A stretch of 64,000 nucleotides of DNA from Anaeramoeba flamelloides (Eukaryota; Metamonada; Anaeramoebidae): NCBI GenBank assembly GCA_027625915.1, contig JANTQA010000047.1, positions 12,834,001 through 12,898,000 of the forward strand. The letters are read 5' to 3'. Shown here one piece after another: positions 62,106-64,000 of the stretch. Made by a program: the position numbers and the translations under genes. Within the stretch, counting starts at the first letter, position 1. Each line of letters begins with the position of its first letter. The notes beneath the pieces were generated by a model. The model was given only the letters and a program-made list of their open reading frames with translations, was not told the origin of the DNA and did no database searches.

Positions 62106-63243
62106 GTATGTGCCTTTATACGCGTGTGTGGGTATGTATTTATTTAACAATTGAAAATGAATACTAATAAACCCTAATTTCTAAATAACTTCATATAAAA
62201 GACAATTTTGTAAAATTTTGATTAAAGGGGTATTATAAATTATACAGCATGTTCCAGTTAATCAATCGGTTATCATTGGGTAGATAAATTTTACATTACA
62301 ATAATAATTATTTTCTTTTTCTTGGGTAACAATAAAGCAGATAAAAAGTTTTATAATCAAATTTCTTTTTTAAACAATTTGCCAAGAATTTTTTTTATTT
62401 TTTTTTGGCTTGTTTTTGATGTTGCCATTTGTTACAAAATAAAAGAAAAAAATTTTCACATTTCAGCTTCCAAAAAAAGATTTTTAAAAAAACTTTAACA
62501 TTTTTGGTTGTTTTATTCGATAAATCAGCTTAAATTATTACTTTTCTCTTATAGAATTGGTATATTTGAAGATTTGTTTTAATTATTAGAATGTGATTTT
62601 TAAAAATCTGAATGAAAATTTTGATCTTTTTATTTTACAATTAATGATATTATGTTTAAAAAAATTCTCTAATCATAAAATTAGAATCATTAGTAAAAAT
62701 TAGAAAATAAAAAGTTTTTCCAATTGTGATATTTTAATTATTTCATACCGTGAACTTTTTTTATCTTTTGATCACTTTTCTTTAATTACTCTATTCTCTT
62801 AATAAAAATAAAAAAAAAAATTACAAACTTTAGTTCTTAAAAAATACAACGAAAAGAAAGGACCGTCTACCCGTTTGTCTTTAGCATTTTAAAAGGGTTT
62901 TATTTCTCCCTTTTTATCGGGAAAAAATCATTTTTTTTTTTTTACCAAATAATTCAATTGTGATCTCGATCTTTTTGGATTTTTAAAGGATTATTCTAAA
63001 TTCCAAGACTCTATATTATCAAAAAGTATCTGGAAATTAATTTTTGAAAGAATTCCAAAGTATAAAAGTTGTCTTCATTACAATAAAAATAAAATTTTCA
63101 AAAAAAAATTAAAAAAAAATATTTATTTCATAGTTAATCAAAATTTTACAAAATTGTATGATTTTTAAAAAATCTTCTTATTTGAGAATTTAAAAAAAAA
63201 GTGTTACTTTTTCGTAAAGCATTTTACAAAATAAATAAAAGTT
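62106..63243. other. Region 3' of the G-alpha gene, no gene seen
   Basis: AT-rich DNA with no supported exon. It holds the 3' end of the minus-strand G-alpha transcript. Confidence 0.4.
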
Positions 63244-63715
63244 TTATAAAAAACCCAGGCTTGTTATATTTTTTTGCAATACTGTATCCATTACTGCAGA
63301 AAACACAAATTTGATATTTTTTGAATTGATTGCAGTAGTGAAAAAAGGGTACACCTTTTTACTTTGGATTCTATTCAAGGACATGAATTGGTTTCTAATA
63401 AAGGACTTTGCGTCTTCAATATCATCACTTCCTTCATACTCTGGAAACACATTTTTTAATTCTTTTTTTGAAAACTTGTCTTCAAAGATATCAGTTTTGT
63501 TTAGAAACAAAATCAAAGAGCTGTTTGTAAACCATCTTGAATTGCAAACATCATTGAATAGCATTAACGATTCCTTCATCCTGTTTACAGACCTCTCTTC
63601 TTCCAAAACTTGATCATAGGCACTGATAGCAGTAACATATATGACCGATGTAACTTCTTCAAAGCTATGAATCCATTTTTTTCTTTCATTTCTTTGTCCA
63701 CCAACATCAATTAGA
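63244..63715 (-). CDS. Heterotrimeric G-protein alpha subunit, 3' exon (gene continues beyond the window)
   Basis: The last exon of a G-alpha gene, about 157 residues from switch II to the C-terminus. It opens after TTTTTATAG, with one base completing a split codon. LIDVGGQRNERKKWIHSFEE is the switch II region, with the catalytic Gln of DVGGQ intact. FLNKTD is the guanine-specificity NKxD box, and TTAINSKNIKFVFSAVMDTV matches the TCAT-type loop and alpha-5 helix. The end is ITSLGFL, so the usual Cys four residues from the C-terminus (pertussis toxin site) is absent. The P-loop, helical domain and switch I must lie in earlier exons; none was found between 63715 and the window end at 64000. Confidence 0.9.
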
Positions 63716-63831
63716 CTATAAAAAGTGAAGAATTATTAAGACGAAACATTAGAATTAGTTTTGAGATATAATTGAAATTTTTTTGTTTTGGTATTTTAAT
63801 AAAAAGTATAGTGAACAATAAATGTATACAC

Positions 63832-63854
63832 ACCCCCAATATGTATAGGGGGGT
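63832..63854. other. C/G-armed hairpin in the G-alpha intron
   Basis: ACCCCC at 63832-63837 and GGGGGGT at 63848-63854 enclose a 10-base AT loop. Pure C and G arms are exceptional in this AT-rich DNA. It lies about 120 bp upstream of the exon in the transcript sense, inside the presumed intron. Confidence 0.5.
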
Positions 63855-64000
63855 ATTATAATATTATTTTTCTGGAAAAATTCATTTTTAATTACAAACA
63901 AGATCGAAAAATAATAGATAAGGTTGAGGTTTGTTCAACAAACCAAAGTTTTAGAAAACCATTTATTGTAATTAAAAGTGAGAATTTGTCTTTTCTGAAT

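Noticed and set aside
1-64000. Search for CRISPR arrays, rRNA, operons or a transposase gene
   Set aside because: No regular spacer-repeat arrays, no rRNA cores, no bacterial-type gene clusters and no recognisable transposase or reverse transcriptase motifs were seen.

Overview
The window looks like nuclear DNA of an AT-rich unicellular eukaryote. Evidence: spliceosomal introns with GTATGT/GTAAGT-type donors and AG acceptors, long Asn/Asp and Lys tracts encoded by AAT/GAT/AAA, and typical eukaryotic genes (Furry/PAG1-type morphogenesis protein, COG7, G-protein alpha subunit, mitochondrial carrier, a split isocitrate dehydrogenase). An amoeboid protist (amoebozoan- or Anaeramoeba-like) would fit, but the sequence alone does not fix the lineage. 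Gene density is low: about eight genes in 64 kb.

Layout. 1-3.3 kb: a structured and repeat-rich stretch, then the last exon of a COG7 gene (+). 3.4-14.4 kb: no protein gene; dispersed elements, one tRNA-like gene (-) at 6.4 kb, and a cluster of four near-identical 195-bp TA-flanked elements at 9.4-12.0 kb. 14.4-15.7 kb: intronless mitochondrial carrier (-). 20.3-23.3 kb: a four-exon PAS/coiled-coil gene (+) whose 1.8-kb last intron holds a transposon-like element. 28.6-30.2 kb: four-exon isocitrate dehydrogenase (-). 38.1-38.4 kb: small charged coiled-coil protein (+). 39.7-40.6 kb: tentative prefoldin-5-like gene (+). 46.3-58.0 kb: a giant Furry/Tao3/PAG1 gene (+), with N-terminal exons at 46.3-46.7 kb and an 8.4-kb main exon. 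63.2 kb to the right edge: 3' exon of a G-protein alpha gene (-).

The rest is mainly several families of non-autonomous, terminal-inverted-repeat elements (MITE-like). Many share related ends of the form AAACTCnATTTCAAAAAT followed by GGGGC or GTGAC. A second family has Tc1/mariner-like features (TA target, CAGT ends). No transposase gene was recognised. Three genes (PAS, Furry, probably COG7) carry an element inside a kilobase-scale intron, whereas introns without elements are about 80-190 bp.

The genes are unrelated housekeeping and signalling genes, with no sign of an operon or a shared pathway. Furry and the G-alpha protein would act in cell shape and signalling, COG7 in Golgi trafficking, and the carrier and dehydrogenase in organelle or central metabolism.
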